Position numbers and translations under genes: made by a program | In this document: piece by piece, positions 1 to 10,579 of the stretch | Layout: every line of letters begins with the position of its first letter | Position numbering within the stretch: the first letter of the stretch is position 1 | DNA from: Prochilodus magdalenae | Taxonomy: Eukaryota > Chordata > Actinopteri > Characiformes > Prochilodontidae | Assembly (NCBI GenBank): GCA_024036415.1 | Contig: JAMWET010005007.1 | Coordinates: 992,001 to 1,056,000 of the forward strand | Length of the DNA stretch: 64,000 bases | Reading direction: 5' to 3' | Notes under the pieces: generated by a model | Seen by the model: only the letters and a program-made list of their open reading frames with translations | The model's database searches: none | What the model was told of the DNA's origin: nothing

Positions 1-163
1 AGTGAAAATCTGTGTGAGTTTGAAACGCCTTTATAATGCCATAAATCGGTTGCTACGATGTGAAGTTGATAACTCGGCTGACATGCATTAAAGTAAAATG
101 TGCTTAAGTATGTAATGTACATAGATAGTCCGTAACCTTATGCCATCTCTTCCCCTCTGTCAG

Positions 164-213
164 CACCGAAACCAGTATCTAAACCCGTGCCGGGTTTGAC
201 CATTTGGAGTTGA
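164..213 (+). CDS. Candidate last coding exon (partial), product unknown
   Basis: A pyrimidine-rich tract (about 147-160) ends in a splice-acceptor-like TCAG at 160-163. The next bases complete a split codon and read PKPVSKPVPGLTIWS, then TGA at 211-213. The proline/lysine-rich peptide ending in a hydrophobic patch reads like a real C-terminus. It is followed by about 810 bases without another plausible exon and then a polyadenylation signal, as expected for a 3'UTR. The intron phase would be 1. I do not recognise the protein. With only 15 codons visible, a chance acceptor plus short open frame cannot be excluded. Confidence 0.35.
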
Positions 214-581
214 GATACCACGTTCCGCTGGGTCCGTTGTGCTTCTTTCAGTTAGGTTAATGTGAAATCGTCTGGTGTATTTTACTACTTGTTGTCGGCA
301 GATTGTTTCAAGTGTCTTTGCCTCTCAGCTCAGACTTCTACAGACTGTTCTCACTCTCAGGTTGCCCTGTACACCGTGTTCTTACCGCATTCTCGTCATG
401 TCCTTGCTTCACCAACAGTTCACAGTAGACCTTCAGTACTAAACCAGGTACCTCCTCAAGGACTGTCACCAACCTGCGCCGTGTCATCTCTGAAACAATT
501 GTATTGTTGATTCTGGCCTTACTTCTGGATTGATTTTACACTGATAGTGCTCTGTGTACTCTGTATACACACGCACACACA

Positions 582-637
<56 letters not shown>

Positions 638-1035
638 ATTTGTCTTTCATTGTGTTTCCATGGACTGCTTGGAAATGGTTTCAAGGGGAATGTCATACCA
701 TATACATTGAAGTCATCAGTTGCTTAGATCAATCATGGGAGGTGTTTTCTGACAGGTGCGTCTGAGGTGGACTCTGGATTCCTTTTAGCATGGACAGTCT
801 GCGTTGTGGTGAGGCACTGAGGAGAATATGAGATGTCTGGGATATTAACACTCGGACCCCGTTCTGTTTATTACTGGCTACAAAATCTGACAGGTGACCA
901 TTTTCTTCCAAACTCCATATCCCGAGGGTTCACATCACTATTGCGCCATGTCATTTTTTATTTTTTTTTGGTCTTCCGTTTGTTTTTGTTTTTTTCATGT
1001 ATGTATTTCTGTATGAGGGATACAAATAAACTATT
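214..1035 (+). other. Probable 3'UTR of the upstream gene
   Basis: This stretch runs from the TGA at 211 to an AATAAA at 1025-1030, with a GT-rich segment just after it (about 1038-1052) as in a cleavage site. It contains the CA microsatellite. Short open frames on both strands here have no recognisable protein features. The call depends on the terminal exon call. Confidence 0.3.
566..636. repeat. (CA)n microsatellite
   Basis: A nearly pure CA run with a few interruptions (ACGC, ACAA) near its start and an ATATATA tail. It creates the artificial polycysteine-valine and polyhistidine-threonine open frames on the two strands. Confidence 0.97.
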
Positions 1036-1052
1036 TTAGCTTTGTGTTTTAC
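1025..1052 (+). terminator. Polyadenylation signal with GT-rich downstream element
   Basis: AATAAA at 1025-1030, followed within 10-20 bases by a T/GT-rich stretch. This is the usual vertebrate arrangement. It fits the preceding candidate terminal exon, but isolated AATAAA motifs are common in AT-rich DNA. Confidence 0.35.
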
Positions 1053-3294
1053 CATCATGTAATATAAGATAAAAAGATGGAAGTGATCCTTTGAATGGAC
1101 ATGATTAAATGTTTTTACTATATACTTTTATACATTATTTTCTTATCGGACTAGTTAACAAGTATTTTTATATGTTTGTAAGTGCAAATGCTCTCATGGC
1201 ACAACTGTGTGTATATGTAAAGAGGAGTATTTAATTCTCTCAGTTTGTTTTTTAACTGAAAAAAGAGAAATAGAACAGACTAAAGGCCAATGCTTGTTGA
1301 ACTGTGGTCAAGAACCTTTCCTGCTTTTGGTCTACAGCTGGGCACCCTTGCTTTGGTCCTTCACTGCCTTGGCCAGCGAGCACTGGATGAGCATGATCCT
1401 GTCAGGATGGGTCAGCTAGAGGTAGATCTGTCATGTTTTCCGCTGACCTTGGACCAGTTCTTTATGTTCTGGTCACACAATAAACCAGTGTTGCTTAATT
1501 CTGGTGCTGCCCTGCATCTAAGTTTTCTTAAACTGGGACTGTATTTCGCAAAGAAAGAATCGTCAGCTAGCGAGCCCAAAAGTAGGCTTGTCCACCAAGA
1601 GAAGAGGTCAGAGGCATTTTTGTTGTACATCCTCGCCTTGGGCTCAAATGATCCAACTTAAATTCCTTGTTCCAGCTCTTCAGCTTATTACTAACCCTTT
1701 CTTGAATTGGACATGTTGAAGTGGGGGGGATACTACTTGTGCAAGCCAATTGTGGTCCATAAATCAGTGTCAGTAGAGAAACCACAAAAAACAAAAACTG
1801 GTCTCAGATCTGCAGAAATGGGCAGCTTCCACCAGTTTAGATTGGGCTGGCCTGCTAGTGTAGATGTTGCGCTGTTCTGGTAATGTTTAAGCTGACAAGA
1901 ATACAAGTACTCCGCAATGAAGGATGATACCAGTGCATGATCCTCCACTTTTTTTCTAGCAGAGTTTGTGTACATCTAATCCATGTTGTGTTTTCTTGCT
2001 CACATCTGTCCCTATCCCTTGTATAGCTTCTGGTGCTATAATAAAATCTATAATTAAACCAACTCTGTTACACAATGCTTTGCCTTAACTGACTGGAGGA
2101 TGCAGGATCACTATTGGTTCGTAATTTCCTTTTTTGTACAAGATTTGCATTTTTCCCATCCGCCAGGAGAAGCATTGTACGCTTCTTTTGAGCATGGAAG
2201 GTGTGTTATTTCCAGTAACAATGAGGTCATATGGATGACAGCTGTCCTGCATGAGGTTCTTTCTGCTCTGAAGAGGCTGCAAAGGAGAATGTTACCATAG
2301 CGCCCTGCAGAAGACTCTCATAAATCAACTGGAGATGGACTGCAGATTTGTTCTATAAAGGAAGAAAAAAGGAGAGAAAAACCCTCTTGTTCTCGTCCAC
2401 CCTGTGATCTGTGCCCTTGCAATCAAATGAGTCATCCTTGTTAAATAACTGAAAATAAGCCCATTGCGATGTTGGGAAGCACATTCAATTCAACAGAACA
2501 TAGATAATAAGCCACCCTGCAAAGCAAAGGGTAATAACATACTTGATCAAATAAGTTGCAGCAATTTGTGCTGCCTTCCTAAGAGGATCAGCGCTTGGAA
2601 GTGACATGCAGATCTGAACACACAGTCCTTTACAAGTGCTCAGTCAGGCCTAAAATGGACTCTGTGTTACCTTCCCTGGAGGGTTTTAGTGACTGTGGAG
2701 TTTATGATTGCACGGACTGACCTTTTCACAAATTGTTATTTCTCTGCCAGCCATTTTGATCGGTACAGTAACTATGCACACAATTGGGCACCACATTGAG
2801 GCTGCCGGTGTACGGCTAAAAGGGTTTGTAACCTAAAGCTGCAGTTAAAGACCTCAAGACTATAACGCTGGATGCTGGTTTATCATTGGAGTATGCGTAT
2901 ATCCCATTCCAGTATGACTATTACTGTTTGAGCAATGTAAAATTACGTTACTGGTTCCCCTTATGTGTGAAAGTTAATCATGATTTTATTAGACACTGGT
3001 GGTGATGGTCAGATCATGGCTAACCATGATTACAAAGGGATCTTATGGTAACTACAACACTCAGTCACAAAAACCTGGGACAGTATGGAAAATGCAAATA
3101 AAAGGATCTGTCCGCAAATGCATGAGAAAACTGTAGAGTTGAATTGATGATACCACTGAAATGTTTAAATAGTTAACAAAGTTCCTTAAGCAAAAAAAAA
3201 ATTGAAGGGAATGTATATTTGTCATAATCATAGTGCATAATATCATTGAACTATTCAAGGAAATGGGAGAAATTTCAGTCTGCAAAGAGTGCAA
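1053..3294. other. Intergenic-looking sequence, no gene recognised
   Basis: The longest open frame (1290-1661, 123 codons, plus) has no signal peptide, domain or repeat that I recognise and no convincing splice context. Other AATAAA motifs (about 1481 and 2039) are isolated. No microsatellite or recognisable transposon is seen. Confidence 0.6.
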
Positions 3295-3864
3295 GCTGAA
3301 GCTGAAACCCTGTGATCCCTCAGACAGCACTGCATCAAGACCCATAATATAACAATAGCTGTTATAATCACATGGACAAGGCATTCCCCTCAAAACCTTA
3401 CTGTAAGAAATCAGAAGCCCTGTGTTAACAATGCCAAAAGTGGCGGCGACTTCTCTGGAATGGACTAGTGGAAGCATCTTTAGTGGTCAGATGAATCAGA
3501 ATTTCAGATCTTTCTGGGGGAAAAAGTGGATTCTGTGTCCTCCGGACAAAAGACAAAAAGAACCATCCAGACTGTTATCAGCAACAAGTCAGAAAGCCAG
3601 GGTTTGTCATGGTGTGGGGTCAGTGTGTCAGTGTCTTTGGCAAAGGCCATTTTCACTTCTGTGATGCAGCATTAATGCAAAAAAGTCTCACTGAGAGCAG
3701 TTTATGTTGCATACATATTCTCCACTGACGTTTATGCCTTTCTCAACAAGACAATGCAAAAGCAGATGCTGCATGCAGTACAAAAGCACGGCTGTAAGAA
3801 TGGGACAAAATAACATCTGAAATACTTCATTGCTTGGTTTCCTCCGAGATAAAATTTCATTCAC
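3295..3864 (+). mobile_element. Degenerate Tc1/mariner transposase remnant
   Basis: Fragments in several frames follow the order of a fish Tc1-type DDE transposase. They include an N-terminal piece around CCCTCAGACAGCACTGCATC (about 3317), the first catalytic block WSDESEF (about 3484-3504), a VMVWG block (about 3608), and the second catalytic block QDNAKADAACSTKARL (about 3748-3795). Immediately after that comes a C-terminal piece QEWDKITSEIL. The segment that should carry the third acidic residue is deleted at about 3795. Frameshifts and stops make it non-functional. The C-terminal frame continues without a break into the adjacent minisatellite. Terminal inverted repeats were not found. Confidence 0.8.
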
Positions 3865-4518
3865 ATGTTATGAGAAGGAGTGACATAGGACTTGTTATAG
3901 GACGTGTTGTGAGAAGGAATGGCATAGGACGTGTTATAGGACGTGTTATAGGACGTGTTGTGAGAAGGAATGGCATAGGACGTGTTATAGGACGTGTTAT
4001 AGGACGTGTTGTGAGAAGGAATGGCATAGGACGTGTTATAGGACGTGTTGTGAGAAGGAATGGCATAGGACGTGTTATAGGACGTGTTGTGAGAAGGAAT
4101 GGCATAGGACGTGTTATAGGACGTGTTGTGAGAAGGAATGGCATAGGACGTGTTATAAGAAGGAATGGCATAGGACGTGTTCTAGGACGTGTTGTGAGAA
4201 GGAATGGCATAGAACGTGCTATAGGACGTGTTCTAGGACGTGTTGTGAGAAGGAATGGCATTGGACGTGTTATAGGACGTGTTGTGAGAAGGAATGGCAT
4301 AGAACGTGCTATAGGACGTGTTATAGGACCTGTTATAGGATGTGTTATAGGACATGTTATAGAATGTGTTATAGGACATGTTGTGAGAAGGAATGGCAAA
4401 GGACCTGTTATAGGACCTGTTATAGGACGTGTTATAGGACCTGTTATAGGACGTGTTATAGGACGTGTTATAGGACCTGTTATAGGACGTGTTATAGGAC
4501 ATGTTGTGAGAAGAAAAG
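3865..4518. repeat. 12/27-bp minisatellite, open in both directions
   Basis: The array mixes a 12-bp unit (GTGTTATAGGAC) with a 27-bp unit that adds GTGTTGTGAGAAGGAATGGC before ATAGGAC. Because 12 and 27 are both multiples of three, every unit keeps frame. This produces a 268-codon frame on plus (3834-4640) and a 230-codon frame on minus (3857-4549), reading repeats such as RVIG and RVVRRNGIG. I do not regard either as a gene: composition is purely repeat-driven and there is no promoter or splice context. The proximal part (3900-4300) is richer in 27-bp units, the distal part (4320-4510) in 12-bp units. The first unit at about 3865 is the most diverged and abuts the transposase remnant. Confidence 0.95.
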
Positions 4519-4719
4519 GGGTTGTATGTTTGTACAACGTTTCTGCCAAAGATGAAAGTTATTACAGTAACTATAATTACAGTGCCATAAGATACTTATG
4601 TTTATATTATGATTTAGTCATATTGGTATATAGTAGCTAGTGTTACTGTATAGTCATCCATTAAATTATCCTTGTACTACTATAGAATCTTATGCCAACT
4701 ATGGATCTGGTTTTACTGT

Positions 4720-4868
4720 GGTTGTTTATATAACCATTAGCCACTTACTAATGTGTGCTCACGGTACATGCATGGCTGTGCATGAAACATTAAACCATTC
4801 CCATGTCTCTCCATGTGAAATCTACCCACCAAGGTTTATTCCTGTCAGATTTTACAAATATTTTGTAT
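4720..4868 (-). mobile_element. Short Tc1-family remnant (family of 6351-6935), in a duplicated block
   Basis: Reading minus, the segment matches the 5' part of the element at 6351-6935: a GACAGGAATAAACCTTGGTG-type block (about 4840-4822) and a shared ACATGCA context. It is strongly decayed. The matching does not stop at the transposon end but continues through the flank to about 5012, so this copy probably arose by duplication of a larger block rather than by independent insertion. Confidence 0.55.
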
Positions 4869-5012
4869 GATCAGTGAATTTTTAATGAATATATATGTAT
4901 ACATATCCCTGCCTCATTCCTACCTAAGAGGCTCGACTTATAGACTCTCGAGACCCTTTTTAGATACAACATGCGACAAATTTCAAGCAAGAAATATAAA
5001 TAAAATAAATAA
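4869..5012. repeat. Flank duplicated at 6936-7095
   Basis: CTGCCTCATTCCTACCTAAG, GAGACCCTTTTTA and ACATTTCAAGCAAGAA-type blocks occur here and again, in the same order and orientation, about 2.08 kb downstream. Similarity is roughly three bases in four by eye. Confidence 0.7.
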
Positions 5013-5039
5013 CTTTATTTATTATCTAACATGCTGGCC

Positions 5040-5165
5040 CTCATTATCTAACACTAGTACATCTGATCCAGCTAGTGAAAGACTTGAATTAATAAGAAGT
5101 TCATTAGTTGGAGCAGGTGTGGCCAACTGCACTCTGCTGGACCAGGGTTGGGTACCCTCTTGTTA
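5040..5165. repeat. Dispersed teleost repeat fragment
   Basis: Contains TCTGATCCAGCTAGTGAA and ACTCTGCTGGACCAGGGTTG, resembling a short non-coding repeat that is very common in fish genomes (the GATCCAGCTAATCAAG...CTGGACCAGGGTTGG type). Identification is from memory. Confidence 0.45.
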
Positions 5166-6350
5166 ATCGCCATACTGGCAAGACACAGGCCTTATCTTAT
5201 CTGATTTGCTTGATTTGATTGAAGTTTGATTGGTTGTGGAAATCCAAAATCCATTAGTTGACAATGACGCTTTAGGGACCTCTCTGTTGAACTGCAGTGT
5301 TGCTTTGATACTGTGACTCAGGGGATGAATTGGCAGGGCCTGGATAGCAGCTATTGTCCTCTAGTGTTCTACAAAACACATGCAGAAGGACACTGTCACA
5401 TATGCACATGAATGCATGCTCACTCAACACACGGCACAGAAAGAGATTTGTAGCACAGTGTGGGGCCTGGAGAGTGCTACTACAAAGCAGATATAGCAGA
5501 TGTTTACATGAATGCATGAAGCAACCATCACAGAGTGAGCTTTATTTTTCAGAACACTTTCATAAAATCTACATAGTCTACAGATCTCAGTAATAGGGGC
5601 CTAGGGGAAGGCTTGTATCTTTTCCTTACGCTTTATGTATTGACAGATAAACAATAAATGTATGACTTATAATATCTGCTGTTGATGGGTCACTCGTCAT
5701 TTTTCCTGTCCTTAAAATGCTACGCTATATGCAAAGACAGCATAAGGACAGCATTGGGTAATTTCCCCGCTTTCTGGTGACAAGGACAAGCTTAATTTGC
5801 TCTCCCAGTTCTGATCTCGCATATAGACTAGCTCTGTCCCCAGAAATGTGGCTGATTTAAAATTTTGTGATTTAAAAACAAACAGCAGAGCAGATGGGCA
5901 CACATCTAATATATGCTTATTCTGGCCAACAGAGGGGGCTGCTGCTGCTACTGACCTCTTCCACCACTGGTTTGTCTAGTTGTAGGGACCACTGCTGTGT
6001 AAAACCTGACTAGAAACTAGCAAGTGTCAAGTGAGTCCACAACATCACCACAAACAGATTTTCAGAACTTGTGGTGTAACCCAGGGGTTAAAAGCAGGAG
6101 TGGGGTTAAGGGGATTTAAAACACATTACCAGGTGATGGTAGATATCTGATTTGTGTACACATACAGTCTACTTGACGTAGCTTCATACCATCTACAAAC
6201 ATGGATATACATCCATATATGACATAAGCTTTCCCCGAACAGGAGCTAGCCCAAGGTTTATGTTTATGGTATACTACTATATTATATCCTACATTATATA
6301 CTGACTTCGGGGTGTTTTGTCTGTATACGGGCCTCTTTTTACTACCAATA
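5166..6350. other. Non-coding, no feature recognised
   Basis: Short chance open frames only. No simple repeat or recognisable transposon. Confidence 0.6.
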
Positions 6351-6935
6351 TACACTCGTCATTAAAAAAAGAGTTGCACCCAGAGGAGAGTGTATGTTTG
6401 CAATGCTACTGGGAAGAAAGATAAAGCTTACCAGGAACAATACATGATAATGAATTTAGACAGATAATCACAATATTTATTGAGCTACACATACAGAAGT
6501 AGTGTTTCTCAGTATGGCGTTGGGCTGCCATGTTTGCTAGCGCAACATGCTAGACATCTCAGCATGAGTTGTAAAGGTCCCTGACAGAGTCCTGTGATAA
6601 TCCATACCATGCTTCTTGAATGTTCTCCCCCAGTTGCTGCAGTAGCGATGGAGTGTTGATAGCATGTCCAACAGCATACCCTTTTGAACTCTTCTCTGAG
6701 GTATACTTTGCTTGCAAAAGATGCTACCAACACAAACAACACGAGTCAGAATCGAAAGCACATACAGCAGGATGACCCTATACAGTCAGTCAGGTGCAGC
6801 AATATGGGCCAATCCTGCCTGCGTCACATGCACATTAAATGTCAAATGTCTCACAATCTCCAACCTACATACCAAGTTCATTCCTGTCAGCTGATTCCTT
6901 CTGGGTGCAGCAATGTTTTTAATGATCGCTGTCTT
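6351..6935 (-). mobile_element. Tc1-like element with internal deletion and terminal repeats
   Basis: The left end has TCATTAAAAAAAGAGTTGCA then CCCAGAGGAGAG (6359-6390). The right end, read on minus, has ATCATTAAAAACATTGCTGC then ACCCAGAAGGAA (about 6926-6893), so the two ends form imperfect inverted repeats. Read on minus, the body contains AGAGAAGAGTTCAAAAGGGT and a 3' piece with the codons for MAAQRH (near 6530) and a terminal AATAAAT motif. The transposase is too broken to list as a gene. Three more copies of this family occur at 30925-31635, 38085-38235 and 46490-47070. Confidence 0.75.
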
Positions 6936-7095
6936 TTATATGAATATGAATTACATGCTTACATAACCACCGAGTCTTTTCTAGTAAACATATTCCTGCC
7001 TCTTTCCTTCTAAGACCCTAGACTTATTAACTCTTGAGACCCTTTTTACTCATGACATCCAACACATTTCAAGCAAGAATTATAAATCTTTATTC
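6936..7095. repeat. Second copy of the duplicated flank
   Basis: Same sequence order as 4869-5012 (CTGCCTCTTTCCTTCTAAGA, GAGACCCTTTTTACTC, ACATTTCAAGCAAGAATTAT). It lies directly beyond the transposon right end. Confidence 0.7.
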
Positions 7096-8489
7096 ATCTT
7101 TTATTTACTGTTCTTTAAAAAGTTCTGTGGTTGGGTGGTTTGCTACTGTGTGATTTTCTGAAACACAATTACTTAGTTTGTAAGCACTTTGTTAGCACTC
7201 AGTTTCAACACTCACCAAAGTTTATAACGGGACGTCAATTACCAAAAGCATCATATATGATAAACTGGAACGGCCAACGTTTTTTATTTAATAGATGAAA
7301 ACGTTTGATCTTTTAAATATATTGCTCACCAAACTGGAAATGTCCCTGGGTTTCATTTTAGAAATCTGGTCATCTTACGTCAGTACCAATAGGTCTAAAT
7401 GCTGCAGGTAATACCACAAGACATAATGAGAAAGAAGAGAAAACACTTCATTCTAGAATATTAAAATCTCTTCTTTTTAGTCCTTTTACATTAAGTACTT
7501 TGTTTTAGGCTCTTACTGTTTCTATTTGACTGTGCAGCATTATTGCATAAAGCAGTTTAACATAATCAATACTGGCAAGAAAAAAAATAATTTCATGTCC
7601 ATTTTCATTCTCTTAGGCCATGATTTAAAAACACATCAGTGGCAGTTTTTCAAGTGCCTGACAAAAAGCAACAGAGGCTCTTTGTCTCTGTACCAGAGAG
7701 GCTGAAATATACAGGCCCACCATTAATGTCAAAGTGAAAAACAGGCCATTTTAGCATTCAGAAGGGTTCACTTTCTTAACCTGTGAGAGAACTCCTTTTG
7801 CTCTCTTTTTCTTTTTTTGCTAAGTACGAATGCAGTTTAATGCATTTATGGTTTCTGTGTCATACTCAATCTCACACCTCTTTGTGCTCGCCACTGAGTC
7901 AGTCCCTTTGTTAATTGAGCTCCAGTTGCACTCCCCAAGCCTCTAAGGACTAGTGGTCATAATGCCAAGGCCCTCCCACCTCCGCTTTCGAGGGCTCTGT
8001 CACTTCCTTCATTTGGGCCGAAGTCTGGTCAAGCAGGAGTCTACTGAGGCAAACCCTTCACTTATCCCCCCTCACTCCCACTCTCTCACCATTGATAGAT
8101 GTCAATTTGCATTTTGGCACTTGTTACTGGTCCGGAAAAGGCACTGAAAGGTGCTGGATTTGTGGCTGAGATAGAATTATGTGCCTGATTAAGTGAGCAT
8201 TTTCAGTATAGCTGAATGCCCTATTCTTGATAGATGATGGGCATATGACATGTTGATTACAGATCTAACCATTATTTTACCCTCACTTTAGATTAAAAAG
8301 ATATTATAACAGGACTAATGGATTACAATACTTATAGCTGAAAAGAAATAAACCCATGAAACACTTTCTTCCTTACAAACCTTATTATGTAAGATTTTAC
8401 ATAAACAAATACTTTCAAATTCCTGCTAAAAGACAGCTTAAGTTGTGTTTTGATGTTGGTATGCCGATTAACCAGTATGGCTATGCTGG
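7096..8489. other. Non-coding, no feature recognised
   Basis: AT-rich sequence with chance open frames up to about 64 codons. No repeat structure until the tandem array begins near 8490. Confidence 0.6.
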
Positions 8490-8778
8490 GTAACCTGCTA
8501 CACCAGCACAAGACCAGCACTATACCAATTTAAATCAGTACAGACCACCTTAAACCTGCACTATATCATCCAAAGTTAGCAAGTTTACACCAGCATATTC
8601 CAACTTAAACCAGCTTTATACCAGCCATGTATCATCTTAAACCAACATAGACCTGCTTAAACCAGCACTACATCAATTTAAACCGGCACTATATCATCTT
8701 AAAGCTGCATACAGCATCTTAAACCAGAAGTATATCAGTATTAACCAGCACTATATCAGTTTAACCCAACAATCTTAT
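8490..8778. repeat. Degenerate 21-bp tandem array (older part of the large array)
   Basis: About a dozen diverged units of roughly 21 bp, approximating CTTAAACCAGCACTATATCA plus one base (for example near 8637, 8655, 8677 and 8698). The phase drifts and identity between neighbours is moderate. It leads directly into the homogeneous 41-bp array, whose unit looks like a dimer of this repeat. Confidence 0.8.
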
Positions 8779-9219
8779 CATCCTAAAGCAGCATAGACCA
8801 GCTAAAACCAACACCACATCATCCTAAAGCAGCATAGACCAGCTAAAACCAACACCACATCATCCTAAAGCAGCATAGACCAGCTAAAACCAACACCATA
8901 TCATCCTAAAGCAGCACAGACCAGCTAAAGCCAACACCATATCATCCTAAAGCAGCATAGACCAGCTAAAACCAACACCATATCATCCTAAAGCAGCACA
9001 GACCAACTAAAGCCAACACCATATCAGCTTAAAGCGGCATAGACCAGCTAAAACCAACACCATATCATCCTAAAGCAGCACAGACCAGCTAAAACCAACA
9101 CCATATCAGCTTAAAGCAGCATAGGCCAGCTAAAACCAACACCATATCAGCTTAAAGCGGCACAGACCAGCTATAACCAACACCATATCATCCTAAAGCA
9201 GCATAGACCAGCTAAAACC

Positions 9220-10360
9220 AACACCATATCAGTTTAAAGCAGCACAGACCAGATAAAACCAACACCATATCAGCTTAAACAGCATAGACCAGCTAAAACC
9301 AACACCATATCATCCTAAAGCAGCATAGACCAGCTAAAACCAACACCATATCATCCTAAAGCAGCACAGACCAGCTAAAGCCAACACCATATCATCCTAA
9401 AGCAGCATAGACCAGCTAAAACCAACACCATATCATCCTAAAGCAGCATAGACCAGCTAAAACCAACACCATATCATCCTAAAGCAGCACAGACCAGCTA
9501 AAGCCAACACCATATCATCCTAAAGCAGCACAGACCAGCTAAAACCAACACCATATCAGCTTAAAGCAGCATAGACCAGCTAAAACCAACACCATATCAT
9601 CCTAAAGGAGCATAGACCAGCTAAAACCAACACCATATCATCCTAAAGCAGCACAGACCAGCTAAAACCAACACCATATCAGCTTAAAGCAGCATAGACC
9701 AGCTAAAACCAACACCATATCAGCTTAAAGCGGCATAGACCAGCTAAAACCAACACCATATCAACCTAAAGCAGCATAGACCAGCTAAAACCAACACCAT
9801 ATCAGTTTAAAGCAGCACAGACCAGATAAAACCAACACCATATCAGCTTAAACAGCATAGACCAGCTAAAACCAACACCATATCATCCTAAAGCAGCATA
9901 GACCAGCTAAAACCAACACCATATCATCCTAAAGCAGCAAAGACCAGCTAAAGCCAACACCATATCATCCTAAAGCAGCATAGACCAGCTAAAACCAACA
10001 CCATATCATCCTAAAGGAGCATAGACCAGCTAAAACCAACACCATATCATCCTAAAGCAGCACAGACCAGCTAAAACCAACACCATATCAGCTTAAAGCA
10101 GCATAGACCAGCTAAAACCAACACCATATCATCCTAAAGCAGCATAGACCAGCTAAAGCCAACACCATATCATCCTAAAGCAGCATAGACCAGCTAAAAC
10201 CAACACCATATCATCCTAAAGCAGCATAGACCAGCTAAAACCAACACCACATCATCCTAAAGGAGCATAGACCAGCTAAAACCAACACCATATCATCCTA
10301 AAGCAGCATAGACCAGCTAAAGCCAACACCATATCAGCTTAAAGCGGCATAGACCAGCTA
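9220..10360. repeat. Earlier higher-order duplication, about 573 bp (14 units)
   Basis: The rare pair of an ACCAGATAAAACC unit followed by the 40-bp CTTAAACAGC unit occurs at 9241 and again at 9814, 573 bases apart (13 units of 41 plus one of 40). Neighbouring units follow in the same order for several repeats. A related marker near 10499 suggests a third, partly altered copy. Confidence 0.65.
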
Positions 10361-10579
10361 AAACCAACACCATATCATCCTAAAGCAGCACAGACCAGCT
10401 AAAACCAACACCATATCAGCTTAAAGCAGCATAGACCAGCTAAAACCAACACCATATCATCCTAAAGCAGCACAGACCAGCTAAAACCAACACCATATCA
10501 GTTTAAAGCAGCACAGACCAGCTAAAACCAACACCATATCAGCTTAAACAGCATAGACCAGCTAAAACCAACACCATAT

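Noticed and set aside
484..765. Cysteine/valine- and histidine/threonine-rich frames over the CA repeat
   Set aside because: Direct translation of a dinucleotide microsatellite on both strands.
1290..1661. 123-codon open frame as a gene
   Set aside because: No recognisable domain, signal or splice context. The length is within chance expectation for a window this size.
3061..3477. 138-codon minus-strand frame
   Set aside because: Lies antisense to the Tc1 transposase remnant. The real signal is on plus.
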